From Pseudomonas farris (GTDB lineage: Bacteria; Pseudomonadota; Gammaproteobacteria; Pseudomonadales; Pseudomonadaceae), in contig NZ_JAHSTV010000001.1 in NCBI RefSeq assembly GCF_019145235.1, positions 62,001 to 126,000 of the forward strand: DNA of 64,000 nucleotides, in the 5' to 3' direction. Below, one piece after another: positions 21,396 to 31,729 of this stretch (the first letter of the stretch is position 1; the number at the start of each line of letters is the position of its first letter). A program made the position numbers and the translations under genes. The notes beneath the pieces were generated by a model. That model was given only the letters and a program-made list of their open reading frames with translations, made no database searches and had not been told where the DNA came from.

Positions 21396-22337
21396 TCAAG
21401 CCTCGGAAGGAGTTTGCTTGTAGTTGTAACCAATCGGGTGCGGCATATTGCGCGCCTTGGCCAGTTCGATCTGCTTCTGCCGGTCGATGGCACTGCGACG
21501 GGTTTTCTCGCTCAGCTTATCCCAGCAATGCGGGCAACTGATGCCGGCCACGTAATGCTCGGATGCACGGTCTTCCACACTGACGGGCGTACGGCATGCA
21601 TGACATTGATCGTAGTCGCCTTCGCTGAGGTCGTGGCGCACGGTTACGCGGTTATCGAACACGAAGCAGTCGCCCTGCCATTTGGTTTCTTCCTGGGGCA
21701 CCTCTTCGAGGTACTTCAGGATGCCGCCCTTGAGGTGATAAACCTCATCGAAACCCTGGTTGAGCATGTAGCTCGAGGCCTTTTCGCAGCGAATGCCGCC
21801 GGTGCAGAACATCGCGACTTTCTTGTGCACGGCCGGGTCGAAATTGGCTTTGATGTAGTCGGGAAATTCGCGAAAACTGGTGGTCTTCGGATCGATGGCG
21901 CCTTCGAAGGTGCCGATCGAGACTTCATAGTCGTTACGGGTGTCGATCAACAGCACTTCAGGATCGTTGATCAGCGCGTTCCAGTTCTGCGGGTCCACAT
22001 AGGTGCCGACCTTTTTGTTCGGGTCTACGCCTTCGACGCCGAGGGTGACGATTTCTTTCTTGAGTTTGACTTTGGTGCGGTAGAACGGCTGTTCGTCGCA
22101 GTACGACTCTTTGTGATCGATGTCGTCCATGCGTGGGTCGTTCTTGAGCCACGCCATCAGCCCGTCAATGCCTTCACGGCTGCCGGACACGGTGCCGTTG
22201 ATGCCTTCTTCGGCGATCAGCAGCGTGCCTTTGATGCCGTTGTCGACCATTGCTTGCAGCAGCGGTTCGCGCAGGGCGACGTAATCTTCCAGGGTGACGA
22301 ACTTATACAGTGCCGCCACGACAATCTGTTGTGTCAT
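21396..22337 (-). CDS. trhO: tRNA uridine(34) hydroxylase, rhodanese domain
   Basis: TrhO (formerly YceA) makes 5-hydroxyuridine at tRNA position 34 in an oxygen-dependent way, the first step to cmo5U. Length 313 residues; the rhodanese active Cys178 lies in [14 protein letters not shown]-terminal zinc-ribbon-like pair CHAC and CPHC is present. It leads an apparent operon with the DsbA-like gene and the ABC exporter. Confidence 0.95.
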   Translation of the reverse strand: MTQQIVVAALYKFVTLEDYVALREPLLQAMVDNGIKGTLLIAEEGINGTVSGSREGIDGLMAWLKNDPRMDDIDHKESYCDEQPFYRTKVKLKKEIVTLGVEGVDPNKKVGTYVDPQNWNALINDPEVLLIDTRNDYEVSIGTFEGAIDPKTTSFREFPDYIKANFDPAVHKKVAMFCTGGIRCEKASSYMLNQGFDEVYHLKGGILKYLEEVPQEETKWQGDCFVFDNRVTVRHDLSEGDYDQCHACRTPVSVEDRASEHYVAGISCPHCWDKLSEKTRRSAIDRQKQIELAKARNMPHPIGYNYKQTPSEA

Positions 22338-22457
22338 GGGTAATTCTCCAGGTGGCTACCCTCGTAAGGGGTGAACCGGATGCGAAAAAAAACGCGCCGG
22401 GTGAGCGGCGCGTTGCGGATTCTAGCAAAAAACAGCGGCGATTGGCTTTAGATGGCC

Positions 22458-22537
22458 AAGATCGCAGCCTTCGGCAGCTCCTACAAAAGCACGGCCTTGC
22501 GCGACCCTGTAGGAGCTGCCGCAGGCTGCGATCTTTT
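22458..22537. repeat. Second-family REP pair (GCAGCTCCTAC type)
   Basis: AAGATCGCAGCCTTCGGCAG on the left and GTAGGAGCTGCCGCAGGCTG on the right, inverted, ending in CTTTT. It lies between bolA and trhO, same family as 8385-8460. Confidence 0.85.
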
Positions 22538-22544
22538 GATCTGC

Positions 22545-22844
22545 TTAATGCTTGCTGCCGCCAGCACAGGTCGGCGAAGCCGGGGCCGCGTCGATCTGTG
22601 CCCATTCTTCCGGCGTGTAGGTATGCAGCGCCAACGCATGGAACTCGCCCATCAGTTCGCCCAAAGTGCCGTACACCTTCTGGTGACGCTTGACGCGATT
22701 GAGGCCTTCGAACTGCTGGCTGACCACCACCGCCTTGAAGTGGGTCTGTAACCCACGGCTGTGCATGTGGCTTTCATCCAGCACTTGCAGATGCTCGGGC
22801 TGTAGCAGTCCGAGCGTCGATTCAATGCGTTGTTGCATGGTCAT
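22545..22844 (-). CDS. bolA: BolA family protein
   Basis: A 99-residue BolA-fold protein beginning MTMQQRIESTLGLLQPEHLQ, with the family's HFKAVVVSQQFEGLNRVKRHQ core and invariant histidines. BolA proteins pair with monothiol glutaredoxins in iron-sulfur handling and influence cell shape and stress responses. A second in-frame ATG three codons in is an equally good start. It lies 12 bases after the DUF2059 gene on the same strand. Confidence 0.93.
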   Translation of the reverse strand: MTMQQRIESTLGLLQPEHLQVLDESHMHSRGLQTHFKAVVVSQQFEGLNRVKRHQKVYGTLGELMGEFHALALHTYTPEEWAQIDAAPASPTCAGGSKH

Positions 22845-22856
22845 CCCGAACTCCGC

Positions 22857-23381
22857 TTAAGGCTTTTTCTTGGCAGGAGCGGCGGCGCCTTTAGGCTCCA
22901 GCTCGGCCGTCATGTCAGCCAGCAGTTTGTTGACCACCGGCACCGCGCTTTCCAGCTTGGCTTGAGTCATCTGGGCCGATTGCTGAGTCAGCTGCGGCAT
23001 TTTTTCCAGGACTTTCTTGCCCAGTGGCGACTGGTAGAACGCAACCAGATCCTTGAGCTCGGATTCGCTGAAATTGGTGGTGTAAAGCTTGACCATGTCT
23101 GGCTTCAGCTTGTTCCAGCCAATGGCTGCGTCCAGAGCGGCGTTGGCCTTGGCTTGATAGGTTTCCAGCAGGGCTTTTTTCGATTCAGGGGCTTTGGTCT
23201 GTTCAAAGCGCTGAGCGAACATTTGCTGCACTTGCATGTACACCGGAGTGCCCAATTTGTCAGCGTGCGCCAGGGTCAGGAAAGCTTCGGCACTGGCGTT
23301 GTGGCTGGCGGTATCGGCAAAAACCTGGCCGCTGGCGCAAACCAGTGCAACCGCGGTACAGATGGCACGAAGACGAGTCAT
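22857..23381 (-). CDS. Exported DUF2059 protein
   Basis: A 174-residue protein with a clear signal peptide ending at QVFA-D (cleavage near residue 22). The core (AFYQSPLGKKVLEKMPQLTQQS) is the DUF2059 helical domain, of unknown function and usually periplasmic. The C-terminus is an Ala/Lys tail (GAAAPAKKKP). It is encoded just upstream of bolA on the same strand. Confidence 0.85.
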   Translation of the reverse strand: MTRLRAICTAVALVCASGQVFADTASHNASAEAFLTLAHADKLGTPVYMQVQQMFAQRFEQTKAPESKKALLETYQAKANAALDAAIGWNKLKPDMVKLYTTNFSESELKDLVAFYQSPLGKKVLEKMPQLTQQSAQMTQAKLESAVPVVNKLLADMTAELEPKGAAAPAKKKP

Positions 23382-23573
23382 CGAGTTTCCTTTTCTAGCA
23401 GGCGAGGCAAAACCTCAAGGGCGTCCATTCTGCACCTAAAAAAGTGTGTCACTCAACCCCAAGCCTTGTAGCGCCTGATTTAGAAGGGTTGAACGGTCAA
23501 ATTCCAGACTGATGGAACCACGGCCGACGATCACGGCCTAAACTGCGCTATCAGACCGACAGGAGTGTGCATG

Positions 23574-24968
<1,395 letters not shown>

Positions 24969-25001
24969 ATCTGAAAGTAATTTAGCACCTGACCGTCAGT
25001 C

Positions 25002-25083
25002 TTCGCGAGCAAGCCCGCTCCCACATTCGACCGCATTCCTCTGATAGAACTCGGTCACCTGTGGGAGCGGGCTTGCTCGCGAA
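25002..25083. repeat. REPIN: inverted pair of REP elements
   Basis: REP copies at 25002-25024 and 25061-25083, TTCGCG ends outermost, between the convergent fumC and EamA transporter genes. Confidence 0.95.
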
Positions 25084-25098
25084 AAACGATGACGCGGT

Positions 25099-26061
25099 CT
25101 ATCGACCCAATGCCATCCGCACCCGCCGGGCCTTGAGCCCCGCCATCAACGATGGCCCCAACGCCACCAACGCCGACCCGAGCACCACCAACACCGCCCC
25201 GCCATAACCCAAGCCATTGATCTGTTCGGCATGCACATACTCCGGCCATAACCACGCGGCAACGGCCACGGCGGCAAAGGTCACCAGCGGTGTGATCGCC
25301 AGCGTCGCGCTGACCCGCGAAGCCTCCCAATGGGCCAGGGCTTCAGCGAAGGCGCCATAAGCGATCAGCGTGTTCAAACAGCACGCCAACAACAGCCAGC
25401 CTTGCAGCGGGCTCAATTGCAGCGCCTCCAGCGGATGCACCCACGGCGTCAGCAACAGCGCACAGAACAGGTAAATCACCATCATCACCTGCAACGAATT
25501 CCACACCGTGAGCAACTGCTTCTGGCCCAAGGCATAGAAGGTCCAGACCGTGGACGCCAACAGCACCATCAGCACACCGGCGGTGTAATCGGTCAGGGAG
25601 GTGAGCAACTCGCTCAAACGCTGATTGAAGAACAGCGCAAAGCCGATCAGCAGCACCAACAGGCCAATCCCCTGCCCCACGCTGAAACGCTCCTTGAACA
25701 CGAACAGACTGGCGATCAGCAACATGATCGGGCCCATTTGCACCACCAGCTGCGCGGTTCCGGGGCTGAGCAGGTTCAGGCCCATCAGGTACAGCACGTA
25801 GTTGCCGACCAGTCCGAGTACCGCCATCAACACCAGCCAGCCACCGCGCGGGCCGAGAACTTTGCGACTCGGCAGGCGTTTGGTCGCCGCCAGATAAATG
25901 AACAGGCAACCGCCGGACACCAGCAGGCGAAACCAGGTTACCGTCACCGGGTCCATCACCAGCAGCACTTGCTTGAGCTTGATCGGCAGGATTCCCCACA
26001 GCAACGCAGTCAGCAAGGCCAGGCACAGACCATAAACCCAGCGACCCGATGAAATATGCAT
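25099..26061 (-). CDS. EamA/DMT-family membrane transporter
   Basis: A 320-residue integral membrane protein with about ten hydrophobic helices in two EamA repeats (residues ~10-145 and ~160-300). The pattern ALLWGILPIKLKQ at the start is typical of the drug/metabolite transporter superfamily, which exports metabolites or amino acids. No substrate can be named. It is a single gene with a REPIN just past its stop codon. Confidence 0.88.
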   Translation of the reverse strand: MHISSGRWVYGLCLALLTALLWGILPIKLKQVLLVMDPVTVTWFRLLVSGGCLFIYLAATKRLPSRKVLGPRGGWLVLMAVLGLVGNYVLYLMGLNLLSPGTAQLVVQMGPIMLLIASLFVFKERFSVGQGIGLLVLLIGFALFFNQRLSELLTSLTDYTAGVLMVLLASTVWTFYALGQKQLLTVWNSLQVMMVIYLFCALLLTPWVHPLEALQLSPLQGWLLLACCLNTLIAYGAFAEALAHWEASRVSATLAITPLVTFAAVAVAAWLWPEYVHAEQINGLGYGGAVLVVLGSALVALGPSLMAGLKARRVRMALGR

Positions 26062-26262
26062 GCTGACCCCGAAGCCGATTGGCGAAAACGGTCATTCTAG
26101 GCTCAGACCGGGGCGCGACACAGGGACAGTTGCCAACGGGCCGCGAATGAAACTGTGCAGGTCGCAGCATAAAGTTGACGATATGCCGTCGATCAGGTGG
26201 CCAGGCGGGGTAAGTGGTTCATGCATAAGCTCATTGAAACCGTCACCCGCAGGAGATCGCCC

Positions 26263-26457
26263 ATGTACGGCATGCGCGCCCAAGACAACGCCCCCGCCAC
26301 CCACTTTCGCTGTGACCGCTTGTGTCGTGTGAATGGAGAGCTGTATTTCACCACGCGAGAACACACGCTGGAGGGGCCGTTTGAAAACCGAGAGGCAGCG
26401 GTGCGTGAGATTCAGGCATATATCGAGCGGATGCAGTTCTTGTGCATGAGCCGATAG
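26263..26457 (+). CDS. Small DUF6316-like protein
   Basis: A 64-residue protein starting at ATG 26263 (MYGMRAQDNAPATHFRCDR), chosen because AGGAG (26251-26255) lies seven bases before it; the longer frame from 26197 lacks a ribosome site. The sequence CRVNGELYFTTREHTLEGPF resembles short conserved Pseudomonas proteins of unknown function. No signal peptide or membrane segment. Confidence 0.7.
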   Translation: MYGMRAQDNAPATHFRCDRLCRVNGELYFTTREHTLEGPFENREAAVREIQAYIERMQFLCMSR

Positions 26458-26472
26458 ACCGCAGTGTCTGCA

Positions 26473-26553
26473 TTCGCGAGCAAGCCCGCTCCCACATTTA
26501 ACCGTGTCCAACGTTGGAACTCGGTCAAATGTGGGAGCGGGCTTGCTCGCGAA
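26473..26553. repeat. REPIN: inverted pair of REP elements
   Basis: REP copies at 26473-26495 and 26531-26553, TTCGCG ends outermost, between convergent genes. Confidence 0.95.
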
Positions 26554-26585
26554 TGCGGTTGATCAGGCAACAAAACACTTAAGGT

Positions 26586-27770
26586 CTAACGCACCGCCTC
26601 AAACAACCCCGTAGCCCCCATCCCGCCCCCCACGCACATGGTGACGATGCCGTAGCGCAGGTTACGCCGCTGCAACTCTCGCACGATGTGCCCGACCTGA
26701 CGCGAACCGGTCATGCCGAACGGGTGGCCGATGGCAATCGAACCGCCATTGACGTTGTATTTGTCGTTGTCGATTTCCAGCCGATTGCGGCTGTACAGGC
26801 ATTGCGAGGCAAATGCTTCGTTGAGCTCCCACAGATCAATGTCGGCAACCTGCAACCCCTTGGCCTTGAGCAACTTTGGCACCGAGAACACCGGGCCGAT
26901 GCCCATCTCGTCCGGCTGACACCCGGCCACGGCAAAACCGCGGAAAAAGGCTTTGGGCTTGAGCCCCAGCGCCAGGGCTTTTTCCAGACTCATCACCAGG
27001 GTCATCGAAGCGCCATCGGACAGCTGCGACGAGTTGCCGGCGGTCACCGAGCCGTCTTCGGCAAACACCGGTTTCAACCCGGCCAGGCTTTGCAGCGTAG
27101 TGTCCGGGCGGTTGCAGTCGTCGTGATCGACGATGCCGTCGAGGATCTGCACCTGGCCGGTGACCTTGTCTTCGACGCGATACTTCACCGCCATCGGTAC
27201 GATTTCATCGTTGAACAATCCGGCGGCCTGCGCCAGGGCGGTACGCTGCTGACTTTGCAGGGCGTACACATCCTGCTCTTGGCGACTGACATCGTAACGA
27301 CGCGCGACGATCTCGGCGGTCTGGCCCATGGGAAAATAGATGCCCGGCACCTGCTCTTTCAGCAATGGGTTGATCAGGTTGTCGGTGTTGACGCTTTTCA
27401 TGGTCAGGCTGATCGACTCGACGCCGCCAGCGACAATGATGTCGCTGCAGCCCGAAGCGATCTGATTGGCGGCAATGGCGATGGCCTGCAAGCCTGACGA
27501 ACAGAAGCGGTTAAGGGTCATGCCACCCGTGCCAATACCCAAGTGCGACAGCACCGCGACGTTGCGGCCGATGTTGAAGCCCTGGGCGCCTTCGTTGGAG
27601 CCGGCGCCGACGATGCAATCCTCGACGCTGGCCGGGTCGACGTCATTGCGCGTGAGCAGCGCGTTGACACAGTGGGCCGCCATGTCGTCCGGACGGGTCA
27701 TGTTGAACTTGCCGCGAAAGGACTTGGCCAGGCCGGTCCGTACGCTGTCGACGATCACCACTTCACGCAT
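26586..27770 (-). CDS. Thiolase (acetyl-CoA acyltransferase)
   Basis: A 394-residue thiolase from ATG 27770 (MREVVIVDSVRTGLAKSFRG); an upstream in-frame start at 27848 is not supported. The nucleophile Cys90 is in LNRFCSSGLQAI; NEAFA, GHPFGMTG and CVGGGMGA complete the active site. It likely cleaves 3-ketoacyl-CoA in fatty-acid or related beta-oxidation, though the biosynthetic direction is possible. It stands alone, without the alpha subunit expected of a fadBA pair. Confidence 0.93.
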   Translation of the reverse strand: MREVVIVDSVRTGLAKSFRGKFNMTRPDDMAAHCVNALLTRNDVDPASVEDCIVGAGSNEGAQGFNIGRNVAVLSHLGIGTGGMTLNRFCSSGLQAIAIAANQIASGCSDIIVAGGVESISLTMKSVNTDNLINPLLKEQVPGIYFPMGQTAEIVARRYDVSRQEQDVYALQSQQRTALAQAAGLFNDEIVPMAVKYRVEDKVTGQVQILDGIVDHDDCNRPDTTLQSLAGLKPVFAEDGSVTAGNSSQLSDGASMTLVMSLEKALALGLKPKAFFRGFAVAGCQPDEMGIGPVFSVPKLLKAKGLQVADIDLWELNEAFASQCLYSRNRLEIDNDKYNVNGGSIAIGHPFGMTGSRQVGHIVRELQRRNLRYGIVTMCVGGGMGATGLFEAVR

Positions 27771-27875
27771 GGCATACACCTCATTGTTGTTGTCAGTCAG
27801 GAGTTGGACCGAGCATAAGTCCACCCTATGACTGACCGCGACAATCATTCACCCCGCGTATGCGTAGCCATCGGT

Positions 27876-29399
27876 TCAGCGCTTGCGCTTTTGCAGTTTC
27901 TTCTCGCGTTTGTCGGACTTTTCGAAGGCCTCTTCCAGCGCCTGGTTAATGGTGCGCAGGACCTTGACCCGCGCCCAGCGCTTGTCGTTGGCTTCCACCA
28001 GAGTCCACGGCGAGATCTCGGTGCTGGTGCGATCGACCATATCGCCGACGGCGGCACGGTAATCGTCCCACTTGTCGCGATTACGCCAGTCGTCTTCAGT
28101 GATCTTGAAGCGCTTGAAGGGGATCTCTTTGCGCTCCTGGAAACGCTCCATCTGAGTCTGTTTGTCGATGGCCAGCCAGAACTTGACCACGATCACTCCG
28201 GCATCGGCGATCTGCTCTTCAAAGTCGTTGATCTCGCCATAGGCGCGCATCCAGTCCGCCTTGCTGCAAAAGCCTTCAATGCGTTCCACCAGCACCCGAC
28301 CATACCAGGAACGATCGAACACAGTGAATTTCCCCCGCGCCGGAATATGCCGCCAGAACCGCCAGAGATACGGCTGCGCCCGTTCATCCTCGGTGGGCGC
28401 GGCGATCGGAATGATGTCGTACTGGCGTGGGTCGAGCGCTGCGGCCACCCGACGGATTGCCCCGCCCTTGCCTGCCGCGTCGTTGCCTTCAAACACCGCG
28501 ATCAACGCGTGCCGACGCATGCGCTTGTCGCGCATCAGCCCGGAAAACCGAGCCTGCTCGGTAATCAGTTGCTCTTCGTAATCGTCCTTGTCCAGCTGCA
28601 GGGTCAAGTCCAGGCTGTCGAGCAGATTCACTTGATCGACGCTGGGGAACAAGGGCGCTGCGCTGACTTTGTGCGGGTGAATCCTCGGTCTCTTCAGCGC
28701 GCTCTGCAGGCCCTCGAGCAAGATCTTGCCGACCGTCAGGCTCCGATAGCGCGCGTCCACGCCGGCGATCACATGCCACGGCGCATAGTCGCGACTGGTG
28801 CGACGCAGCACCCGTTCGCCGTACTTCACGAACTTGTCGTAGGTCGCGGATTGTTGCCAGTCCAGCGGGCTGATGCGCCAGCTGTGCAGCGGGTCGTCGG
28901 CCAGCGCCTTGAGCCGTGCTTTCATTTGTTTTTTGGAGAGGTGAAACCAGAACTTGAAGATCAACGCGCCTTCGTCGCACAGCATTTTCTCCAACCGCTC
29001 GGCCCCGTTGATGCTTTGATCGAGTCGCGGATCCTTGAACAAACCATGAACCCGTCCCTGCAGCATCTGGCTGTACCAGTTGCCGAAGAAAATCCCCATG
29101 CGGCCCTTGGCCGGGAGCATCCGCCAATAGCGCCAGGCCGGTGGTCGCGCCAGTTCTTCGTCAGTCTGCTGGTCGAACGTACGCACCTCAATCAGGCGCG
29201 GGTCCATCCATTCATTGAGCAACTTGACCGTCTCGCCCTTGCCGGCCCCTTCAATGCCGTTGATCAAAATGATGACCGGAAAGCGGTGTTGCTGACGAAG
29301 TTCGAACTGCGCTTCGAGCAAGGCCCCACGCAAGGCCGGCACTTCGGCGTCATAGGTTTCTTTGTCGATGGCATGACCGATTTCGGCGGATTCGAACAT
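27876..29399 (-). CDS. pap: Polyphosphate:AMP phosphotransferase (tandem PPK2)
   Basis: Uses polyphosphate to phosphorylate AMP to ADP. From ATG 29399 (MFESAEIGHAID) it is 507 residues, close to the ~496 of the P. aeruginosa enzyme. Two PPK2 domains are fused: Walker A GIEGAGKGET at 48-57 and GNDAAGKGGA at 305-314, each followed by a Walker B-like region (FDRSWYGRVLVERIEGF in the second). The C-terminus ends in a Lys/Arg-rich tail. It is divergent from mnmC. Confidence 0.93.
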   Translation of the reverse strand: MFESAEIGHAIDKETYDAEVPALRGALLEAQFELRQQHRFPVIILINGIEGAGKGETVKLLNEWMDPRLIEVRTFDQQTDEELARPPAWRYWRMLPAKGRMGIFFGNWYSQMLQGRVHGLFKDPRLDQSINGAERLEKMLCDEGALIFKFWFHLSKKQMKARLKALADDPLHSWRISPLDWQQSATYDKFVKYGERVLRRTSRDYAPWHVIAGVDARYRSLTVGKILLEGLQSALKRPRIHPHKVSAAPLFPSVDQVNLLDSLDLTLQLDKDDYEEQLITEQARFSGLMRDKRMRRHALIAVFEGNDAAGKGGAIRRVAAALDPRQYDIIPIAAPTEDERAQPYLWRFWRHIPARGKFTVFDRSWYGRVLVERIEGFCSKADWMRAYGEINDFEEQIADAGVIVVKFWLAIDKQTQMERFQERKEIPFKRFKITEDDWRNRDKWDDYRAAVGDMVDRTSTEISPWTLVEANDKRWARVKVLRTINQALEEAFEKSDKREKKLQKRKR

Positions 29400-29472
29400 A
29401 GAGCAGCTCCTTCCAGGATTGAGCAAGACTAGCGGATTGGGCAGGTAGTCATCAGAGAAATTCCCTGAGGAG

Positions 29473-29518
29473 CTTTTGTGGCGAGGGGGCGTTCCGACAA
29501 GCCCCCTCGCCACAAAAG
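29473..29518. repeat. Perfect 18-base inverted repeat (third REP-like family)
   Basis: CTTTTGTGGCGAGGGGGC (29473-29490) is repeated exactly inverted at 29501-29518 with a ten-base loop. It lies between the divergent pap and mnmC genes, so it is not simply a terminator. This sequence type is distinct from the other two repeat families here. Confidence 0.85.
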
Positions 29519-29624
29519 TCTGATGGCAAATTTTCGTTGCCCCATCGTCCTTGCGTCTTGCCATGGATCAAGCGCCGTTGCGGCGATCGGCTAGAATGGC
29601 CACCTTGCCGTTGCCGAGCCTGCC

Positions 29625-31607
29625 ATGAAACCTGTATTGCCCCACGCCCAGCTCGACTGGGACGACCAAGGTCGCCCGCGTTCGCGGGTGTTCGATGATG
29701 TGTATTTTTCCGACCTGTCGGGCCTTGAAGAAACTCGTTACGTGTTTCTGCAGCAAAACGATTTGCGTGACCGTTTCGCCGCCTTGCCTGTGGAGGGTCG
29801 ACTGGTGATTGGCGAGACTGGTTTCGGTACCGGGCTGAATTTTCTCTGCGCCTGGCAGTTGTTCGAACAGCACGCGGTGGCCGGTGCGCGGTTGCATTTT
29901 GTCAGCGTCGAAAAATACCCGCTGAGCGCGCCCGACCTGCAACGGGCCTTGGCGTTATGGCCGGAGCTCAAGCCGTTTGCCGATCAATTGCTGGCGCAAT
30001 ACGTAGCGATCCATCAAGGCTTTCAGCGTCTGGTGCTGGACAACGGCCGTGTCACCCTGACCTTGCTGATCGGCGATGCACTTGAGCAGTTGCCGCAACT
30101 GGATGCGCAGATCGACGCGTGGTTTCTCGACGGTTTCGCCCCGGCGAAAAACCCCGACATGTGGACCGCCGAATTGTTTGCCGAACTGGCACGCCTGGCA
30201 GCACCCGGCTCGACCATCAGCACCTTCACCAGCACCGGCTGGGTGCGCCGCCTGCTGAACGCGGCGGGTTTCAAGATGAAACGCACGCCAGGCATCGGCC
30301 ATAAATGGGAAATTCTGCGGGGCACGTTCCTCGGTTGGCCTGAAGACGTGGCACTGCCTGCCGCGACAAAACCATGGTTCGCTCGCCCACAACCGCTGAC
30401 CGGCGAACGTCGCGCCCTGGTGATCGGTGCCGGGCTGGCCGGTTGCGCCAGTGCCGCCAGCCTGGCCGCGCGGGGTTGGCAAGTGAGCCTGCTGGATCGC
30501 CACCAAGCACTGGCGCAGGAAGCCTCGGGTAATCCTCAGGGTGTGCTGTACCTAAAGCTTTCGGCCCATGGCACGGCGTTGTCGCAATTGATCGTCAGCG
30601 GTTTTGGCTACACCCGACGTCTGCTGGAACAGCTGCAGCGTGGCGTCGACTGGGACGATTGCGGAGTCTTGCAACTGGCCTTCAATGCCAAGGAAGCCGA
30701 GCGTCAGGCGCAATTGGTCGCGGCCTTTTCACCGAGCCTGGTGCACCTGCTCGATCAACCCCAGGCCCAGGCCCGAGCCGGCATCGAATTGGCGCACGGC
30801 GGCTTGTTCTACCCTGAAGGCGGCTGGGTTCATCCGCCCGCGTTGTGCCAGTGGCAGGCGTCCTCAACGAACATCCAGTGGCTGCCCCATCGCGAGGTGC
30901 TGGAACTGCGCAAGGTCGATGATCAATGGCAGGCCTGGGACGGCGATGCACTGTTGGCCAGTGCGCCCGTGGTGATTCTGGCCGGCGCCGCCGAGATCAA
31001 GCGCTTTCCACACAGCGCCGACCTACCCCTCAAACGCATTCGCGGCCAGATCACCCGACTGGCGCAAACTCCTGAAAGCCAGAGCCTGGCGACCGTCGTC
31101 TGCGCCGAAGGCTATGTGGCGCCGGCACGCCTGGGCGAACACACACTCGGCGCCAGCTTCGATTTCAAGAGCGATGAACTGACCCCGACCGTCGCCGAGC
31201 ACCTCGGCAATCTGGCGTTGCTCGAGGAAATCTCCACTGACTTGGTCGCCCGTCTACATGTTTCGGACCTGGACCCGCAGCAGCTTGAAGGTCGTGCGGC
31301 ATTTCGCTGTACCAGCCCGGATTACCTGCCGATCGTCGGACCGTTGGCCGAACAGGCCGCCTTCGCCGAGGCCTATGCCACGCTAAGCAAAGATGCCCGG
31401 CAAGTGCCCGATGTTCCCTGCCCATGGCTCGAGGGGTTTTATGTCAATAGCGGTCACGGTTCTCGCGGTTTGATCACCGCGCCGTTGTCTGGCGAGCTGT
31501 TGGCGGCATGGCTTGAAAACGAGCCGTTGCCGCTGCCAAAAACAGTGGCCGAGGCCTGCCATCCCAACCGTTTTGCCTTGCGCCAATTGATCCGCGGAAA
31601 AGCCTGA
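29625..31607 (+). CDS. mnmC: Bifunctional tRNA mnm5s2U biosynthesis protein
   Basis: Fusion enzyme for the last two steps of 5-methylaminomethyl-2-thiouridine at the tRNA wobble position. Length 660 residues. The N-terminal half is the SAM methyltransferase (GETGFGTGLNFL near residues 63-74, DAWFLDGFAPAKNPDMW). The C-terminal half is the FAD-dependent oxidoreductase, opening with ALVIGAGLAGCASAASLAAR near residue 263. Both halves are intact and in one frame. Confidence 0.97.
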   Translation: MKPVLPHAQLDWDDQGRPRSRVFDDVYFSDLSGLEETRYVFLQQNDLRDRFAALPVEGRLVIGETGFGTGLNFLCAWQLFEQHAVAGARLHFVSVEKYPLSAPDLQRALALWPELKPFADQLLAQYVAIHQGFQRLVLDNGRVTLTLLIGDALEQLPQLDAQIDAWFLDGFAPAKNPDMWTAELFAELARLAAPGSTISTFTSTGWVRRLLNAAGFKMKRTPGIGHKWEILRGTFLGWPEDVALPAATKPWFARPQPLTGERRALVIGAGLAGCASAASLAARGWQVSLLDRHQALAQEASGNPQGVLYLKLSAHGTALSQLIVSGFGYTRRLLEQLQRGVDWDDCGVLQLAFNAKEAERQAQLVAAFSPSLVHLLDQPQAQARAGIELAHGGLFYPEGGWVHPPALCQWQASSTNIQWLPHREVLELRKVDDQWQAWDGDALLASAPVVILAGAAEIKRFPHSADLPLKRIRGQITRLAQTPESQSLATVVCAEGYVAPARLGEHTLGASFDFKSDELTPTVAEHLGNLALLEEISTDLVARLHVSDLDPQQLEGRAAFRCTSPDYLPIVGPLAEQAAFAEAYATLSKDARQVPDVPCPWLEGFYVNSGHGSRGLITAPLSGELLAAWLENEPLPLPKTVAEACHPNRFALRQLIRGKA

Positions 31608-31653
31608 CCCACAGCCTTATAACTTATCGGTCTAAAACTCCAGGGATTCACGT

Positions 31654-31701
31654 GGGTCAGTTTCTGAGTACCCGCCGTTTTTGGCGGGTATCGATTGACC
31701 C
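31654..31701 (+). promoter_or_regulatory. Two-stem hairpin between mnmC and the NAGGN genes
   Basis: GGGTCA (31654-31659) pairs with TGACCC (31696-31701), enclosing a second perfect stem TACCCGCC/GGCGGGTA (31669-31690) with a GTTTT loop. No T run follows on the plus strand, so it may be a leader structure of asnO rather than an mnmC terminator. Confidence 0.5.
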
Positions 31702-31729
31702 TCCCCAACGGAAAAACCGGTAAGGACTT

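Noticed and set aside
31668..31701. Rho-independent terminator for mnmC
   Set aside because: The stem is strong but no T run follows on the plus strand. I list it as a possible leader structure instead.
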